Counted from the stretch's first letter, positions 27,309 through 36,753 are shown. The stretch is 53,396 nt of DNA from Opitutaceae bacterium (GCA_018402455.1 JAGYIG010000023.1:1-53396); one strand, 5' to 3'. The notes: a model not told the origin generated them from the sequence alone. Numbers and translations: made by a program.

Positions 27309-28881
27309 CCTTCCCCGGTGCCTGAGATCGGCCGACCGCCGTCGCCACATTTCCATTATTTCCTCCCCGACCTTTAGTTTCAGCGCACTGGTGGCAATCG
27401 AAACAACCGGCACCCACAGTCAGACAGCCAGACGACCCACATCCGCCCACCAGCCTTCGCCCCACTGCGCCGCCACGCTTTGCCCCAACCGACCACGAGT
27501 CCCATGACCCCACGGCGCCAGCAATTTGAGAAATCAGCCCGGCGCGTAACCCAGCTCGGTCGCATCCGCTGCAATCGGTGCTGCAACCACCCCTTTGCAC
27601 CAGCACCGAAACCGTGCCCGCCGTAGAAAGCCCAATCCCTACCGTACCCGTCAGGTTCCTCACCTAAAGCACAGGAAGAGGTTCCGCAAAAGGAACTCAA
27701 TAGCGCCTTGCACCGGCGTGCGGGCGGGTGTCCTTCTGCGCGTAATAAAAGCCCGCAGCAACAAGCTCACGGCCAAGCGCGGGCAGACCAATCGCAACAC
27801 CGCCAGCACCGGCACCATTTCCGCCGTATTGTCCCATGAAAACCAGCGCTCAAACAGCACGCGGATGATCCCGACGCCCCTGGCACCGCCATACCCACCG
27901 CAGGATGTTGATCGCCAAAATCAACCTCATGCCTTTGTGGTAGGCCGCCGCCATTTCCCCCAATCCTGACGGGCCGCGTGGCGCGGATGACAGGAGAAGC
28001 CCAGGTCGTCACCGCCACGGCAAATACACCGATCGGCAACTCGATGAGCCGGAGGCCAGGTTGAGATGGCGGCCGCGGATTTCACTCCGGGACGGAATGG
28101 AAACAGGTCGGGACACGGCGGTGTTGATCAGGTAGATCATGAACCAGCTGATAGGAACCCATCAGGAGTAGAATCGATCGCACGGGTCCCGTCATCCGCC
28201 AGGTCCCACCGGGGACGCCAGCCGGTGCGGATCCAGCGCCCCGCCGGCAGGACCATCTGCCCCACCCCACCAAGCGAGCGCACACAACCCCGCATCAGGA
28301 ATCGTCAGGTCAGGTCGAAGGCCCCCAGACGACCCAGCTCAACCCGAGCCGATCATGGCGAGGTGAGCCACACCGAGTTAACGCGGACCATGACCTTTCA
28401 AGGTGTGCAACGCGGCACTGAACGCCGCCGCCAGACACACAAAAAATCAGATATGGGAAACAGCACCCTGCCAGACCCGTCGCGCCAGGGCGGCGCAGGG
28501 CAACAGGCAGGCGGCCGCGGCGAGAATCGCGATGCCCTGAGCCCAGTCGTCGGGGACGCCGAGCAGATACAGGGCGGCGCCGACGATCACCGCCGTCACC
28601 AGCCCCAGCCAACTGGCCACTTGGTTGACGAGCGCAAACGCCTCGCGGCGGCGCCCCGCACTCAACTCGTCATTGAGGGTGGGGATCAGCGCAGCGGTCA
28701 ACGCGCCCTCCCCCAACAGCCGACGAAACAGATTTGGCAGCGTGAACGCCGTGACAAACGCCGAGGCCAGGCCGCTGGCTCCGAAAACCCCCGTGACCAG
28801 GATGTCACGCGCCAGCCCCAGGAACCGGGAGGCGACCGTGGCGAGGGAGACCGTGCTGATATGCTGCAGACTGCGAGACAC
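27298..28881 (-). pseudogene. murJ: MurJ/MviN lipid II flippase, frame-disrupted
   Basis: MurJ moves lipid II across the inner membrane for wall synthesis and is normally essential. The N-terminal 145 codons from the GTG at 28881 are intact and characteristic: SLATVASRFLGLARDILVTG and AFTLPNLFRRLLGEGALTAALIP. After about 28447 the frame changes repeatedly, yet later MurJ pieces are still readable: VRSILLLM, ELPIGVFAVAVTT-like PIGVFAVAVTT, VSLLLRAF followed by TRTPVQ, and RAGLISQIAGAV. The total span (1584 bases, about 528 codons) fits an undamaged murJ. An essential gene with many indels points to consensus errors. It is divergent from pta and precedes the SBF-like gene. Confidence 0.75.
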
Positions 28882-28974
28882 GCGCCAGTTCTCGCCCGCT
28901 CCGCCCAAAGTAACAAGTTACAAGTCGCTCCGGGCATTGACGCAGCCAATCGCGCTTCGCACCGTCGGAATCGC

Positions 28975-30018
28975 ATGCCACTGCTTCCCGCTCTCCTGCC
29001 CAAGCTGCAACGCCATCCGAAACGAATCGTGTTTCCGGAAGGGGCGGACCAACGCATCCTGCAGGCCGCGCGTCAGTGGGTCACCCGCGGTCTCGGAGTG
29101 CCCGTGCTCCTCGGGCCCCGCACCGCGATTAAGCGCTTGGCCGGTCGCCTGGATGTGAACCTCGAGGGCATGCGGCTGATCGATCCCCACCGCAGTGACG
29201 ACGGGGAACCCTTCGCCCGTTCGCTCCACGCCATGCGCGCGTCGAAAGGCATGTCTCTCGAACAGGCCCGGGAAGCGGTGCGCGACAACAGCACCTTCGC
29301 GACCATGATGTTGCACCACAATCAGGTGGAAGCGGTCGTCGGCGGAGCCACCCAAACCGCCCGCAGCGCCCTGCGGCCCCTCCTGCAGATTATCCCCCGG
29401 GTCGATGGCGTGGAAACCGCCTCGTCGTTGATGATTCTCGATTTTGATGAGAAGCAAATCGGCAGCAAAGGCAGTTTGTTCATGGCCGATTGTGGCGTCG
29501 TGCCCCAGCCCACCGCCAGCCAGTTGGCCGATATCGCCATCTCGACGGGGATCATCGCCCAGCACCTGACTAACGAGGTGCCGCGGATCGCCTTGCTCAG
29601 CTATGCGTCCCATAGCACGAGCAACGACCCGGCGGTCCAGAAGATGCGGGAAGCCACCCGGCTGGCTCAAGAGCGAGCGGGAGCGGCCGGCCATGATTTC
29701 AAAATTGATGGCGAACTCCAACTCGACGCGGCGCTCGATCACTACATCGCCACCGCCAAGGGAGTGGATTCCCCCGTGGCCGGCCAAGCGAACGTGCTGG
29801 TGTTCCCGGACCTCAGCAGCGGTAACATCGGCTTCAAACTGGTGCAACACATCGCCGGTGCCAACGCGTTTGGTCAGATCATGACCGGGCTGTCCAAGCC
29901 GGCCGCGGAAATCAGCCGGGGTTCCAGCGCGCATGACGTTTTTGGAGCGGCCGTGGTGTGTGGCGTCCTGGCCATCGACCGGGAGCAGCTCTTTCCTTCG
30001 CTGGAGTCATCGTCATGA
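28975..30018 (+). CDS. pta: Phosphate acetyltransferase, catalytic domain only
   Basis: Pta interconverts acetyl-CoA and acetyl phosphate. This 347-residue protein is only the PTA_PTB catalytic domain: KRIVFPEGADQRILQAARQWV at the N-terminus, VVGGATQTARSALRPLLQ, LSYASHSTSNDP, and the C-terminal ANVLVFPDLSSGNIGFKLVQ. The ATG at 28975 starts the conserved fold; the in-frame run back to 28066 overlaps murJ and is not protein-like. Its stop overlaps the next start as ATGA, so it is coupled to a separate P-loop/DRTGG protein that corresponds to the N-terminal half of long E. coli-type Pta. No ackA is in the window. Confidence 0.92.
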   Translation: MPLLPALLPKLQRHPKRIVFPEGADQRILQAARQWVTRGLGVPVLLGPRTAIKRLAGRLDVNLEGMRLIDPHRSDDGEPFARSLHAMRASKGMSLEQAREAVRDNSTFATMMLHHNQVEAVVGGATQTARSALRPLLQIIPRVDGVETASSLMILDFDEKQIGSKGSLFMADCGVVPQPTASQLADIAISTGIIAQHLTNEVPRIALLSYASHSTSNDPAVQKMREATRLAQERAGAAGHDFKIDGELQLDAALDHYIATAKGVDSPVAGQANVLVFPDLSSGNIGFKLVQHIAGANAFGQIMTGLSKPAAEISRGSSAHDVFGAAVVCGVLAIDREQLFPSLESSS

Positions 30019-31181
30019 GCATGAGCGTTTCAACCAATCCGTTCGACCTTCCCTCGCTGCCGCTGTTATCCCGGCCAACCAACACGGAAACCAAGCGGCT
30101 GTTCGTCGCGGCAACGCGGATGAACGACGGCAAGACCACCACCTGCCTGGGCCTCTTTGCCGCCCTGCAAAGTGTCTTCCCCCGAGTCGGATTCATCAAA
30201 CCCATCGGGCAACGGTTTGTCGAAGTTCAGGGACACAAGGTCGACGAGGACTCCGTCCTGCTCGATACCATCTATCAAGTTCACGTCCCGATCGAAAGCA
30301 TGAGCCCGGTGGCCATTGACGGAACCTTTACGCGCCGCTACCTGAAGAACCCGGCCGACACCCTGCCGAAATTGGAAGACAACATCTGCCGCGCGTTTGA
30401 CCGGGTATCCTGGGAAAAAGATTTTACGCTCATTGAAGGCACGGGGCACGCCGGCGTCGGCAGCGTGTTCGACCTCTCCAACGCCCGCGTGGCGCAGTTG
30501 CTCGACGCCAAAGCCGTGATTGTCTGCCCCGGGGGCATTGGCCGCCCGATTGATGAAATTGCCCTCAACAAGGCGCTCTTCGACAAGGTGGGCGTCGAGG
30601 TGGTGGGCGCGATCATCAACAAGGTGGAGCCCGACAAGGCGGACGACATCCGCGACTACGTGGGCTGCGGATTGCAACGGCTGGGGGTGCCGCTGTTGGG
30701 CCTGCTACCCGTCCAGCAGGTGCTCGCCAGTCCCAACCTGCTGCAGATTGCCGGGGAGATTAACGCCCAGTGGATCAACGCCCCCAAAGGCGCCGAAAAC
30801 GTTCGGGTGGGCCACCTCGTGGTCGGCGCCATGACCGCCAAGGGGATTGTGGCTCACCTCGCCCCCGGGACCGTCATCATCACCCCAGGGGATCGCGATG
30901 ACATCCTGCTCGCCGCCATCTCCGGCGCCAAGCGCTCTCCGCAACAACGCGTGGCCGGCGTCGTCCTGACCAATGACATCAAGCCCAACAACACCCTGTG
31001 CGAGATGATCGAACGGACCGACATCCCGGTCATGATCGTTCGGGAGGAAAGTTTCACGGTGACCGCCAAAATCAATCGCATGACGGTGAAAACCCAGCCC
31101 AACGACAGCGACAAAATCCCGGTGATCAAGCGCCTGGTCCAGGAGCACGTCGACATGGCGGCCTTGCTCCAAGGCATCTAA
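30015..31181 (+). CDS. BioD-like P-loop/DRTGG protein, detached regulatory half of Pta
   Basis: The 388-residue protein has a P-loop (VAATRMNDGKTTTCLGL, residues 31-47) of the AAA_26/dethiobiotin-synthetase type, the switch-like VCPGGIGRPIDEIALNK, and a C-terminal DRTGG domain (residues about 265-340) with VGAMTAKGIVAHLAPGTVIITPGDRDDILLAA-type sequence. This is the architecture of residues 1-390 of the 714-residue E. coli Pta, where the region is regulatory. It overlaps the catalytic pta gene by four bases, in an order opposite to the fused protein. A role in tuning Pta activity or its oligomer is inferred. It is convergent with the next gene. Confidence 0.85.
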   Translation: MSMSVSTNPFDLPSLPLLSRPTNTETKRLFVAATRMNDGKTTTCLGLFAALQSVFPRVGFIKPIGQRFVEVQGHKVDEDSVLLDTIYQVHVPIESMSPVAIDGTFTRRYLKNPADTLPKLEDNICRAFDRVSWEKDFTLIEGTGHAGVGSVFDLSNARVAQLLDAKAVIVCPGGIGRPIDEIALNKALFDKVGVEVVGAIINKVEPDKADDIRDYVGCGLQRLGVPLLGLLPVQQVLASPNLLQIAGEINAQWINAPKGAENVRVGHLVVGAMTAKGIVAHLAPGTVIITPGDRDDILLAAISGAKRSPQQRVAGVVLTNDIKPNNTLCEMIERTDIPVMIVREESFTVTAKINRMTVKTQPNDSDKIPVIKRLVQEHVDMAALLQGI

Positions 31182-31296
31182 GGCCCGCAAACTTGCCGGG
31201 CAGTCCACTGGGTCACGGCCCCCCCCAGCCTCTTGCCGTGATCTGCGCCGCGAAGTTCGGATGTGGCCGCCCCGACTCCCCTCTCCCCGAAGGGCT

Positions 31297-31965
31297 CTAC
31301 TTCCGCACCAGATTGAGCTGGCGGTCCGCGACAGTGACGTCGGTCAAAGTCTGCCACGCCGCCACCAGGTCCCCCGGGGGTTCGTGCAGCGCAGCCAAGC
31401 GCCCCACCACCAAGCTCCCGACCAAGGGGAGACGGTGGGCCGCCAATTGGCCCACCATGACTTCATCCGCGGCATAGGCGAAACCGTCCCCCGTGGGCTT
31501 GAAGGTGCCCCGGGTCTGAATCACCAAAGAGTGGTTAAACCCAGCCACGCTGATGTCGCAGGGCAACCCCACCTGCAAATAGTCCTCGCCGATGCGAAAA
31601 TTCAGGGTTCTGGGTTTGATCATCCCCCCCTCGCTCGGGCTCTCGGGTTGGGTCTGGGTGGAAGCCAACCAGGTGTTGAGCTCATCTTCGCTGAGTTGGA
31701 GGGTCGCCGCTCCGGGCTCAATCAGCATTTGCTTTTTGCGCAGCCAACCGTTCCCCAAACTGCTTCGCGCCGATCCCACCACGTAATAGACTTTGTCCGG
31801 ATTTGGCTCCCGGGGCAGCGTGCGCACCGTGTCAACGGGTTGGGCCATCAAATACCCTGCGGCCAACACCCCGCCCAACGCGATGCTCAGCGCGGCCCCC
31901 AAAGTGATTTCGAACAGGCTGGGGCCGTAGAGGTCCCGTTTGAGGTTTGCGGCGGAGCGGGCCAT
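31297..31965 (-). CDS. Hypothetical membrane-anchored protein
   Basis: I do not recognise this 222-residue protein. It has a short basic N-terminus, one membrane helix (residues about 18-41, FEITLGAALSIALGGVLAAGYLMA) and a periplasmic-looking domain with alternating beta pattern: LQLSEDELNTWL, FRIGEDYLQVGLPCDI, SLVIQTRGTF and HRLPLVGSLV. The SEDELNTWL segment followed by beta strands resembles lipid-binding YpmS/LmeA-like anchored domains, but this is a weak likeness. It precedes nothing on its strand and follows the zinc-ribbon gene by 18 bases, so it probably shares its transcript with the zinc-ribbon and DUF4013 genes. Confidence 0.7.
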   Translation of the reverse strand: MARSAANLKRDLYGPSLFEITLGAALSIALGGVLAAGYLMAQPVDTVRTLPREPNPDKVYYVVGSARSSLGNGWLRKKQMLIEPGAATLQLSEDELNTWLASTQTQPESPSEGGMIKPRTLNFRIGEDYLQVGLPCDISVAGFNHSLVIQTRGTFKPTGDGFAYAADEVMVGQLAAHRLPLVGSLVVGRLAALHEPPGDLVAAWQTLTDVTVADRQLNLVRK

Positions 31966-31983
31966 GGCGGGGAAGAGACGGAG

Positions 31984-32256
31984 TTAACTGGCAGGCTGCG
32001 GTTTCGTGGTCTCGGGCTTCGCCTTCTCCGGCTTGGCGCCGTCAGACTTGGGCTGATCGGATCCGGCAGCCTTGTTTTTGTAGTCCGTGATGTAAAAGCC
32101 TGAGCCTTTGAAAATCAATCCCGCACCGCCCCCCACCATCCGTTTGGCGGAACGCTTTTTGCAGGCGGGACAGGTCTTGAGCGGCTCGTCCTTCATGGAC
32201 TGAAAGGCTTCCCATGCGTGACCGCACTTGGTGCAGGAGTAGTCGTAAGTCGGCAT
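31984..32256 (-). CDS. FmdB-family zinc-ribbon protein
   Basis: The 90-residue protein has the FmdB-type zinc ribbon: MPTYDYSCTKCGHAWEAFQS at the start and TCPACKK about 20 residues later, giving two CxxC knuckles. The family sequence GLIFKGSGFYITDYKN follows, then a low-complexity Lys/Pro/Glu tail. Members are thought to be small regulatory or assembly proteins; function here is unknown. It lies 33 bases after the DUF4013 gene on the same strand. Confidence 0.88.
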   Translation of the reverse strand: MPTYDYSCTKCGHAWEAFQSMKDEPLKTCPACKKRSAKRMVGGGAGLIFKGSGFYITDYKNKAAGSDQPKSDGAKPEKAKPETTKPQPAS

Positions 32257-32289
32257 GGGGCGATGAGTTGTCCGGTCCGCGGATCAAAA

Positions 32290-32895
32290 TCAAACTTTTA
32301 TCCCGCCGCGCCGGGATTCCTCGATGAACCGATAGGTCGCGGCGTAGTAGGTCCAACTGCCGGCCATGGCCACAAACACGGTGAACGTCATCAGCGGGTA
32401 GCCCGCCACCAACAGTCCAATGAGGGCGAGGGTGGGCAACACGAACTTCGATTGGGCCGCCCGGAGCATCGACCCGAGAACCTGCAGCCGAAAGGCGTCA
32501 GCGTATTGTTCCCGTTTTTGATACTGGTAAACACCCGCGACCACCAAGGGGCCCGCGATCATCACCACCGGCACCATGGGGAGGTAGACAAAAACACCAA
32601 AGGCGAAAAACCGCAGCGGCAGGGTCAGCAACCAGGCGATGGCGATCGGGAACACCCCCAGAACCATGAAAATCACAAACGTGGCAATGCCATCAAAGAA
32701 GAGCCGTTTCCATTCGCCCCAATCCGGCAGCACGACACTGTCGCCCCGGCGGGCGCGTTCCACCAAACCATAGAGATAACCGAAGGCAAAAAACTGCGCG
32801 ACTGGGATCACCAACAGCAGGGCCCCCACGATACACTTGATGAACCATGACGAGTCCGCGAAAAGGCGTTTGCAAACGAGTTCTAGGGTGGGCAT
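32290..32895 (-). CDS. DUF4013 multi-pass membrane protein
   Basis: The 201-residue protein has about five hydrophobic segments, among them CIVGALLLVIPVAQFFAFGYL near the N-terminus, IATFVIFMVLGVFPIAIAWLL and TLALIGLLVAGYPLMTFTVFVA. The N-terminal IP..QFFAFGYLYGLVERA followed by an acidic-aromatic LPDWGEWKRLFFDG matches the DUF4013 pattern. Function unknown. It is divergent from ispA with only 44 bases between starts, so their promoters must overlap. Confidence 0.8.
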   Translation of the reverse strand: MPTLELVCKRLFADSSWFIKCIVGALLLVIPVAQFFAFGYLYGLVERARRGDSVVLPDWGEWKRLFFDGIATFVIFMVLGVFPIAIAWLLTLPLRFFAFGVFVYLPMVPVVMIAGPLVVAGVYQYQKREQYADAFRLQVLGSMLRAAQSKFVLPTLALIGLLVAGYPLMTFTVFVAMAGSWTYYAATYRFIEESRRGGIKV

Positions 32896-32939
32896 TGCGG
32901 CGGTGAGACGTTCAGTCTCCGGAACGTAGGGATGGCGCT

Positions 32940-33827
32940 ATGGAAGTCACAAACAAATTAAAAAACCTCGTGGAGCGGGTTGAGTCCGGCATCAACCGGT
33001 GGATGCCGCCGGCCGATACCCGTCCGGCGCGGTTGCACGCGGCCATGCGCTACAGTCTGGAAGCCGGCGGCAAACGGCTGCGCCCTGTGCTGGTTCTAGC
33101 CGTCGCCGAGCTGGACGTTCAGGCCGGCAAACCCGACGCCCTACCGGCGGCGGTGGCGATTGAATGCCTCCACACGTATTCGCTTATTCACGACGATCTG
33201 CCCTGCATGGACGATGATGACCTGCGGCGAGGGCGCCCCACCTTGCACCGGGAATTCGACGAGGCCACGGCGCTGTTGGCGGGCGATGCCCTGCTGACCC
33301 ATGCGTTCGGGTTGCTCGCCGAGGCCTACGCGGATCGACCGGTGCTGGCCCACGCCTTGATCGCTGAGCTGGCCCGGACGGCCGGCTCCCAACGGCTGAT
33401 CGGAGGCCAGATGGAGGATCTGCTGGGCGAGGCCAAGGGCAACGCCACGCCCGCGGACTTGGAATACATTCACCTGAACAAAACCGCCGCCATGATCGAA
33501 ACGGCGTTGGTCATGGGCGGGTTGCTCCTCGACTGGCCCGAGCAGCCGCTCAAGTGCCTCCGCCAAATCGGTCGGGACTTGGGTTTAGCTTTTCAGATCG
33601 TCGATGACATCCTCGATGTCACGGCCGATTCCGCCACCTTGGGCAAGACCACCGGGAAGGATGAGGCGACGGAGAAAACCACCTACGTGAGACTGCACGG
33701 CCTGGCCGCATCACGGGCATTGGCGGAGACCCGAACCCGCTCGGCCGTGGCCACACTCCAGCAGCTGCCGGGGGACACCTCCTTTCTGGAAGACCTGATG
33801 ACCTCCATGGCCGCCCGGATCCACTGA
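32940..33827 (+). CDS. ispA: Farnesyl/geranylgeranyl diphosphate synthase (polyprenyl synthetase)
   Basis: This prenyltransferase condenses isopentenyl diphosphate with allylic diphosphates to supply quinone and undecaprenyl precursors. The 295-residue protein has the GGKRLRPVL substrate site (residues 43-51), the first aspartate-rich motif HDDLPCMDDDDLRRGRPT (84-101) with the two-residue insertion between aspartates usual for bacterial FPP synthases, and the second motif FQIVDDILDVT. The TYSLIHDD run before the first motif is compatible with C15-C20 products. The start at 32940 gives a normal family N-terminus. Confidence 0.93.
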   Translation: MEVTNKLKNLVERVESGINRWMPPADTRPARLHAAMRYSLEAGGKRLRPVLVLAVAELDVQAGKPDALPAAVAIECLHTYSLIHDDLPCMDDDDLRRGRPTLHREFDEATALLAGDALLTHAFGLLAEAYADRPVLAHALIAELARTAGSQRLIGGQMEDLLGEAKGNATPADLEYIHLNKTAAMIETALVMGGLLLDWPEQPLKCLRQIGRDLGLAFQIVDDILDVTADSATLGKTTGKDEATEKTTYVRLHGLAASRALAETRTRSAVATLQQLPGDTSFLEDLMTSMAARIH

Positions 33828-34026
33828 CCGCCCGCCCGTCGGCGCCGGGGGTTTCCGAACTGAACCGGATTTTTCCGCAACTTTTCCCCGTTCAAAGGAG
33901 TATTGCATCGAGCGCTCGGGCATTGCCGAAAAACCCGGGCGCCGGATTCAAGTCGTCTCGGATCGGCTAACCTGCTATTGAAACGGCTCCACTGCTTCCT
34001 GAAAATCCTCTTCCTGCGCTTTTACC

Positions 34027-34425
34027 ATGTCTGAAACCATCGACATCACGCCCCCTCGCCCGATCGATTCCAGCCACCGCTTGTTGGCCATTTTCTCCCA
34101 TGCGGCGACCTTTTTGGGGGCTCCCTTGATCATTCCCTTGATCATTTATCTGGTGACCAAAAAAGATCGCACCATCGTGCCCGTGCACGCCGCGGAAGCC
34201 TTCAACTTCCATCTCAGCTACGCCATCTGGGCCCTGCTCTGTGTGCCGTTTCTTTTTATCGGGATTGGCGCTCTAATGCTCGGGGTGCTGGCCGTGGCTA
34301 CGTTTGTATTGGCCATCATCGCGATCGTCAAAGCCGCCAACGACGAGGTCTTCCGCTACCCCCTCACTCTGAGGCTGTTAGGCGAGTTGCCTCCCCGCGA
34401 GGAAGTCGTCAACGACCGCCGCTGA
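34027..34425 (+). CDS. DUF4870 small membrane protein
   Basis: The 132-residue protein carries the DUF4870 pattern: HRLLAIFSHAATFLGAPLIIPLIIYLVTKKD followed by VPVHAAEAFNFHLSYAIWALL and a third membrane segment around VLAVATFVLAIIAIVKAA. Three membrane helices are predicted by eye. Such proteins are common and uncharacterised. It stands alone, convergent with tpiA; the 200 bases before it contain no gene. Confidence 0.85.
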   Translation: MSETIDITPPRPIDSSHRLLAIFSHAATFLGAPLIIPLIIYLVTKKDRTIVPVHAAEAFNFHLSYAIWALLCVPFLFIGIGALMLGVLAVATFVLAIIAIVKAANDEVFRYPLTLRLLGELPPREEVVNDRR

Positions 34426-34571
34426 GTCGGAATCCGCATCCGGAAACAGCCTCGGGTTGGGTCGATCCGGCGATTTTTTCAACCGTTGCCGCTACCCGGT
34501 CGCCCCCGGGGCGGACCGGCCTGACGACCCATCACGGCGCCGAGGGGCCGGACCCAAACGGGGTTGTCGCC

Positions 34572-34607
34572 AAAAAAAACAAGCCCGTCCGGAAACCGGA
34601 CGGGCTT
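34572..34607 (-). terminator. Rho-independent terminator of the gap-pgk-tpi transcript
   Basis: AAGCCCGTCCGG-AAA-CCGGACGGGCTT is a perfect 12-bp stem with a three-base loop. On the minus strand it is followed by TGTTTTTTTTGG. It begins 27 bases after the tpiA stop codon. Confidence 0.92.
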
Positions 34608-34633
34608 TGAAATTTCGGCAGGACCAGGCTCAA

Positions 34634-35401
34634 TCAGCTCGCGGCCTGCGCGGCCTGCACGAGTTGCACGAAACTGCGGGCTTCGAGGGCAGCTCCGCCA
34701 ATCAGACCGCCGTCGATGTCGGGCTGGGTCAGCAGCTCAGGGGCGTTGGCCGGCTTCATCGAACCACCGTACAGGATGCGGATTTTGCCCGCCGCCGCCG
34801 GACTCAGGAGCTGGCCAAGGCGTTCGCGAATAAAAGCGTGCACTTCCTGCGCCTGTTCGGTGGTGGCGACCTTGCCGGTGCCAATCGCCCAAACCGGCTC
34901 GTAGGCAATGACGATCTCGGTCGCTTGCGCCTCCGCAGTGCCGACGAGGCCACCTTCGAGTTGGGTTTGAACCACTTTGAGGGTGTCACCCGCTTCGCGT
35001 TCTTCGAGGGTCTCCCCCACGCAGAGGATGGGCTTCAACTCCGCCTTGAGAGCGGCGATCACCTTTTGGTTGATGAAGGCATCAGTCTCCCCGAAATAGG
35101 CCCGGCGCTCGCTGTGTCCCAGAATCACGTAGCGGGTGAAGAGGGACCGCAGCATCTCCGCCGAGACTTCGCCCGTATAGGCACCGCTGGGCTCCGGGTG
35201 CATGTTTTGCGCCCCGAGTTTAACGTTGGAGCCATCGACCGCCTGACCGACCGCCTCAACCGAGGTAAAAGGCGGCGCAACGACGATATCCACGTCCTTC
35301 GCGGTACCGACAAAGGACACGATGTCCGCCACGAGGGTTTTGGCCTCATCGGAGGTTTTGTTCATCTTCCAGTTTCCCGCGATGAGTTTCTTACGAATCA
35401 T
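34634..35401 (-). CDS. tpiA: Triosephosphate isomerase
   Basis: This glycolytic enzyme interconverts dihydroxyacetone phosphate and glyceraldehyde 3-phosphate. The 255-residue protein has all catalytic residues: Asn10 and Lys12 in GNWKMNK, His96 in LGHSERR, Glu168 in AYEPVWAIGTGKVAT, and the phosphate loop LYGGSMKPANA. It is the last gene of the row gap-pgk-tpi. No Shine-Dalgarno sequence is visible; its 47-base leader is almost entirely CTACTCN heptamers followed by TTAAAAC before the ATG. Confidence 0.97.
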   Translation of the reverse strand: MIRKKLIAGNWKMNKTSDEAKTLVADIVSFVGTAKDVDIVVAPPFTSVEAVGQAVDGSNVKLGAQNMHPEPSGAYTGEVSAEMLRSLFTRYVILGHSERRAYFGETDAFINQKVIAALKAELKPILCVGETLEEREAGDTLKVVQTQLEGGLVGTAEAQATEIVIAYEPVWAIGTGKVATTEQAQEVHAFIRERLGQLLSPAAAGKIRILYGGSMKPANAPELLTQPDIDGGLIGGAALEARSFVQLVQAAQAAS

Positions 35402-35408
35402 GTTTTAA

Positions 35409-35442
35409 GAGTAGTGAGTAGTGGGTAGGGAGTAGCGAGTAG
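35409..35442 (-). repeat. Five CTACTCN heptamers in the pgk-tpi spacer (tpi leader)
   Basis: On the minus strand the spacer reads as consecutive 7-mers CTACTCG, CTACTCC, CTACCCA, CTACTCA, CTACTCT, ending seven bases before the tpiA ATG. They occupy the place where a ribosome-binding site is expected. Similar heptamers precede pgk. Confidence 0.85.
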
Positions 35443-35448
35443 ATTTGA

Positions 35449-36693
35449 TCAGATCGTCAAAAATGCGACGCCCGGGAGGACCTTGCCTTCGAGAAATTCG
35501 AGGCTGGCGCCACCACCGGTGGAGCAGTGCGAAACTTGGTCAGCGACCCCAAACTGCTTGGCGGCAGTCGCGGTGTCTCCTCCGCCCACCACTGAAATGG
35601 CACCGTTGGCCGTGGCTTCGGCGACCGCTTCGGCCTGAGCCTTGGTCGCACCGGCAAATTTCTCGAATTCGAACACCCCGGCCGGTCCGTTCCAAATAAT
35701 GGTTTTGGAGGCGAGAATGGCGGCGCGGTAGAGCTCGATCGACTTGGAGCCGGCATCGAGGCCCTCCCAGCCATCCGGAATACCGGAAGCATCGTCGGCC
35801 GGTTGGGTGTTGGCATCGGGGCTGAAGGCGTCGGCACAGACGTAATCGACCGGGAAGATGAGCTCCACGTTCTTGGCCTTGGCCTTGGCGACGAGGTCGC
35901 CGACAATTTTGGCCCCCTCTTCGTCAAAGAGACTTTTGCCGATGGCCATGCCATCAATCACCTTTTTAAAGGTGTAGGTCATCCCACCGCCGATGATGAT
36001 CTTGTCGGCCTTGTCGAGCAGGTTGGTGATCAGCGGAATCTTGTCGGCAATCTTGGCGCCCCCCAGAATGGCGAGCAGCGGGCGCTCGGGGTTGTCCAAC
36101 ACCTTGGAAAAGGCAACGAGCTCCTTCTCCATCAGGAAGCCGGCGGCCTTTTCGGGCAGGTTGACGCCGACCATGGAGGAGTGGGCGCGATGGGCCGTGC
36201 CGAAGGCATCATTCACAAACAAGTCCCCCATGCGGGTGAGGCTGGCGCGAAAGGCCTCCACCGCGGCGGGATCGGCCTTGGTGGAGGACCCGTCCTCATT
36301 TTTGGCCTTACCCTCTTCTTCGATGTGGAAGCGTAGATTTTCCAGCAAAAGGATCTGGCCGGGCTGCAGGGCGGCGGCCTGTTCTTCAACCTTTAGACCC
36401 ACACAGTCATCGGCAAAGAGCACTTCGCGGCCCAGGAGATTGGCGAGTTCGGCCGCGACCGGCTTGAGCGTAAATTTCGGATTGGGTTGGCCGTTCGGAC
36501 GACCCAGATGACTCATCAAGACCACGGAGGCACCCTGTTCGAGGGCGTGCGTGATCGTGGGCAATGCCGCCACGATGCGCTGATTGTTGGTGATCTCACC
36601 GGTCGCCTTGTCCTGAGGGACGTTGAAATCGACACGGATCAGAGCGCGTTTGCCGGCCAGGGCGAGATCGCGAATAGATTTAAAGGAGGACAT
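35449..36693 (-). CDS. pgk: Phosphoglycerate kinase
   Basis: Pgk transfers the phosphate of 1,3-bisphosphoglycerate to ADP. The 414-residue protein has the signature [13 protein letters not shown] near the N-terminus, the substrate sites SHLGRPNG and [11 protein letters not shown], the hinge and nucleotide motifs [12 protein letters not shown], and the closing [13 protein letters not shown] with [14 protein letters not shown]. It is second in the row gap-pgk-tpi. The start ATG at 36693 directly follows a run of CTACTCN-like heptamers and has no evident Shine-Dalgarno sequence, while gap has one. Confidence 0.97.
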   Translation of the reverse strand: MSSFKSIRDLALAGKRALIRVDFNVPQDKATGEITNNQRIVAALPTITHALEQGASVVLMSHLGRPNGQPNPKFTLKPVAAELANLLGREVLFADDCVGLKVEEQAAALQPGQILLLENLRFHIEEEGKAKNEDGSSTKADPAAVEAFRASLTRMGDLFVNDAFGTAHRAHSSMVGVNLPEKAAGFLMEKELVAFSKVLDNPERPLLAILGGAKIADKIPLITNLLDKADKIIIGGGMTYTFKKVIDGMAIGKSLFDEEGAKIVGDLVAKAKAKNVELIFPVDYVCADAFSPDANTQPADDASGIPDGWEGLDAGSKSIELYRAAILASKTIIWNGPAGVFEFEKFAGATKAQAEAVAEATANGAISVVGGGDTATAAKQFGVADQVSHCSTGGGASLEFLEGKVLPGVAFLTI

Positions 36694-36728
36694 GGTAGTG
36701 AATGTAGTGAGTAGCGAGTAGCCAGTAG
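36694..36728 (-). repeat. CTACTCN heptamers forming the pgk leader
   Basis: Minus-strand 7-mers CTACTGG, CTACTCG, CTACTCA, CTACATT, CACTACC run up to the pgk ATG. Bases 36704-36721 can pair with 36791-36808 over 18 bp (16 Watson-Crick, two G-U). Confidence 0.8.
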
Positions 36729-36753
36729 CCTAAGAACCAAACAAAAAGAAGAA

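Noticed and set aside
28066..28974. N-terminal extension of pta by about 300 codons
   Set aside because: Lies opposite murJ, is low-complexity, and the phosphotransacetylase fold starts at 28975.
31182..31296. Terminator between the P-loop/DRTGG gene and the hypothetical gene
   Set aside because: Two weak stems (GCCCG/CGGGC and TCACGG/CCGTGA) exist, but neither has a T run and the second has a 17-base loop.
35409..36728. Heptamer arrays as a CRISPR or minisatellite
   Set aside because: The units are only 7 bases with no spacers, so not CRISPR. They are listed as leader repeats instead.
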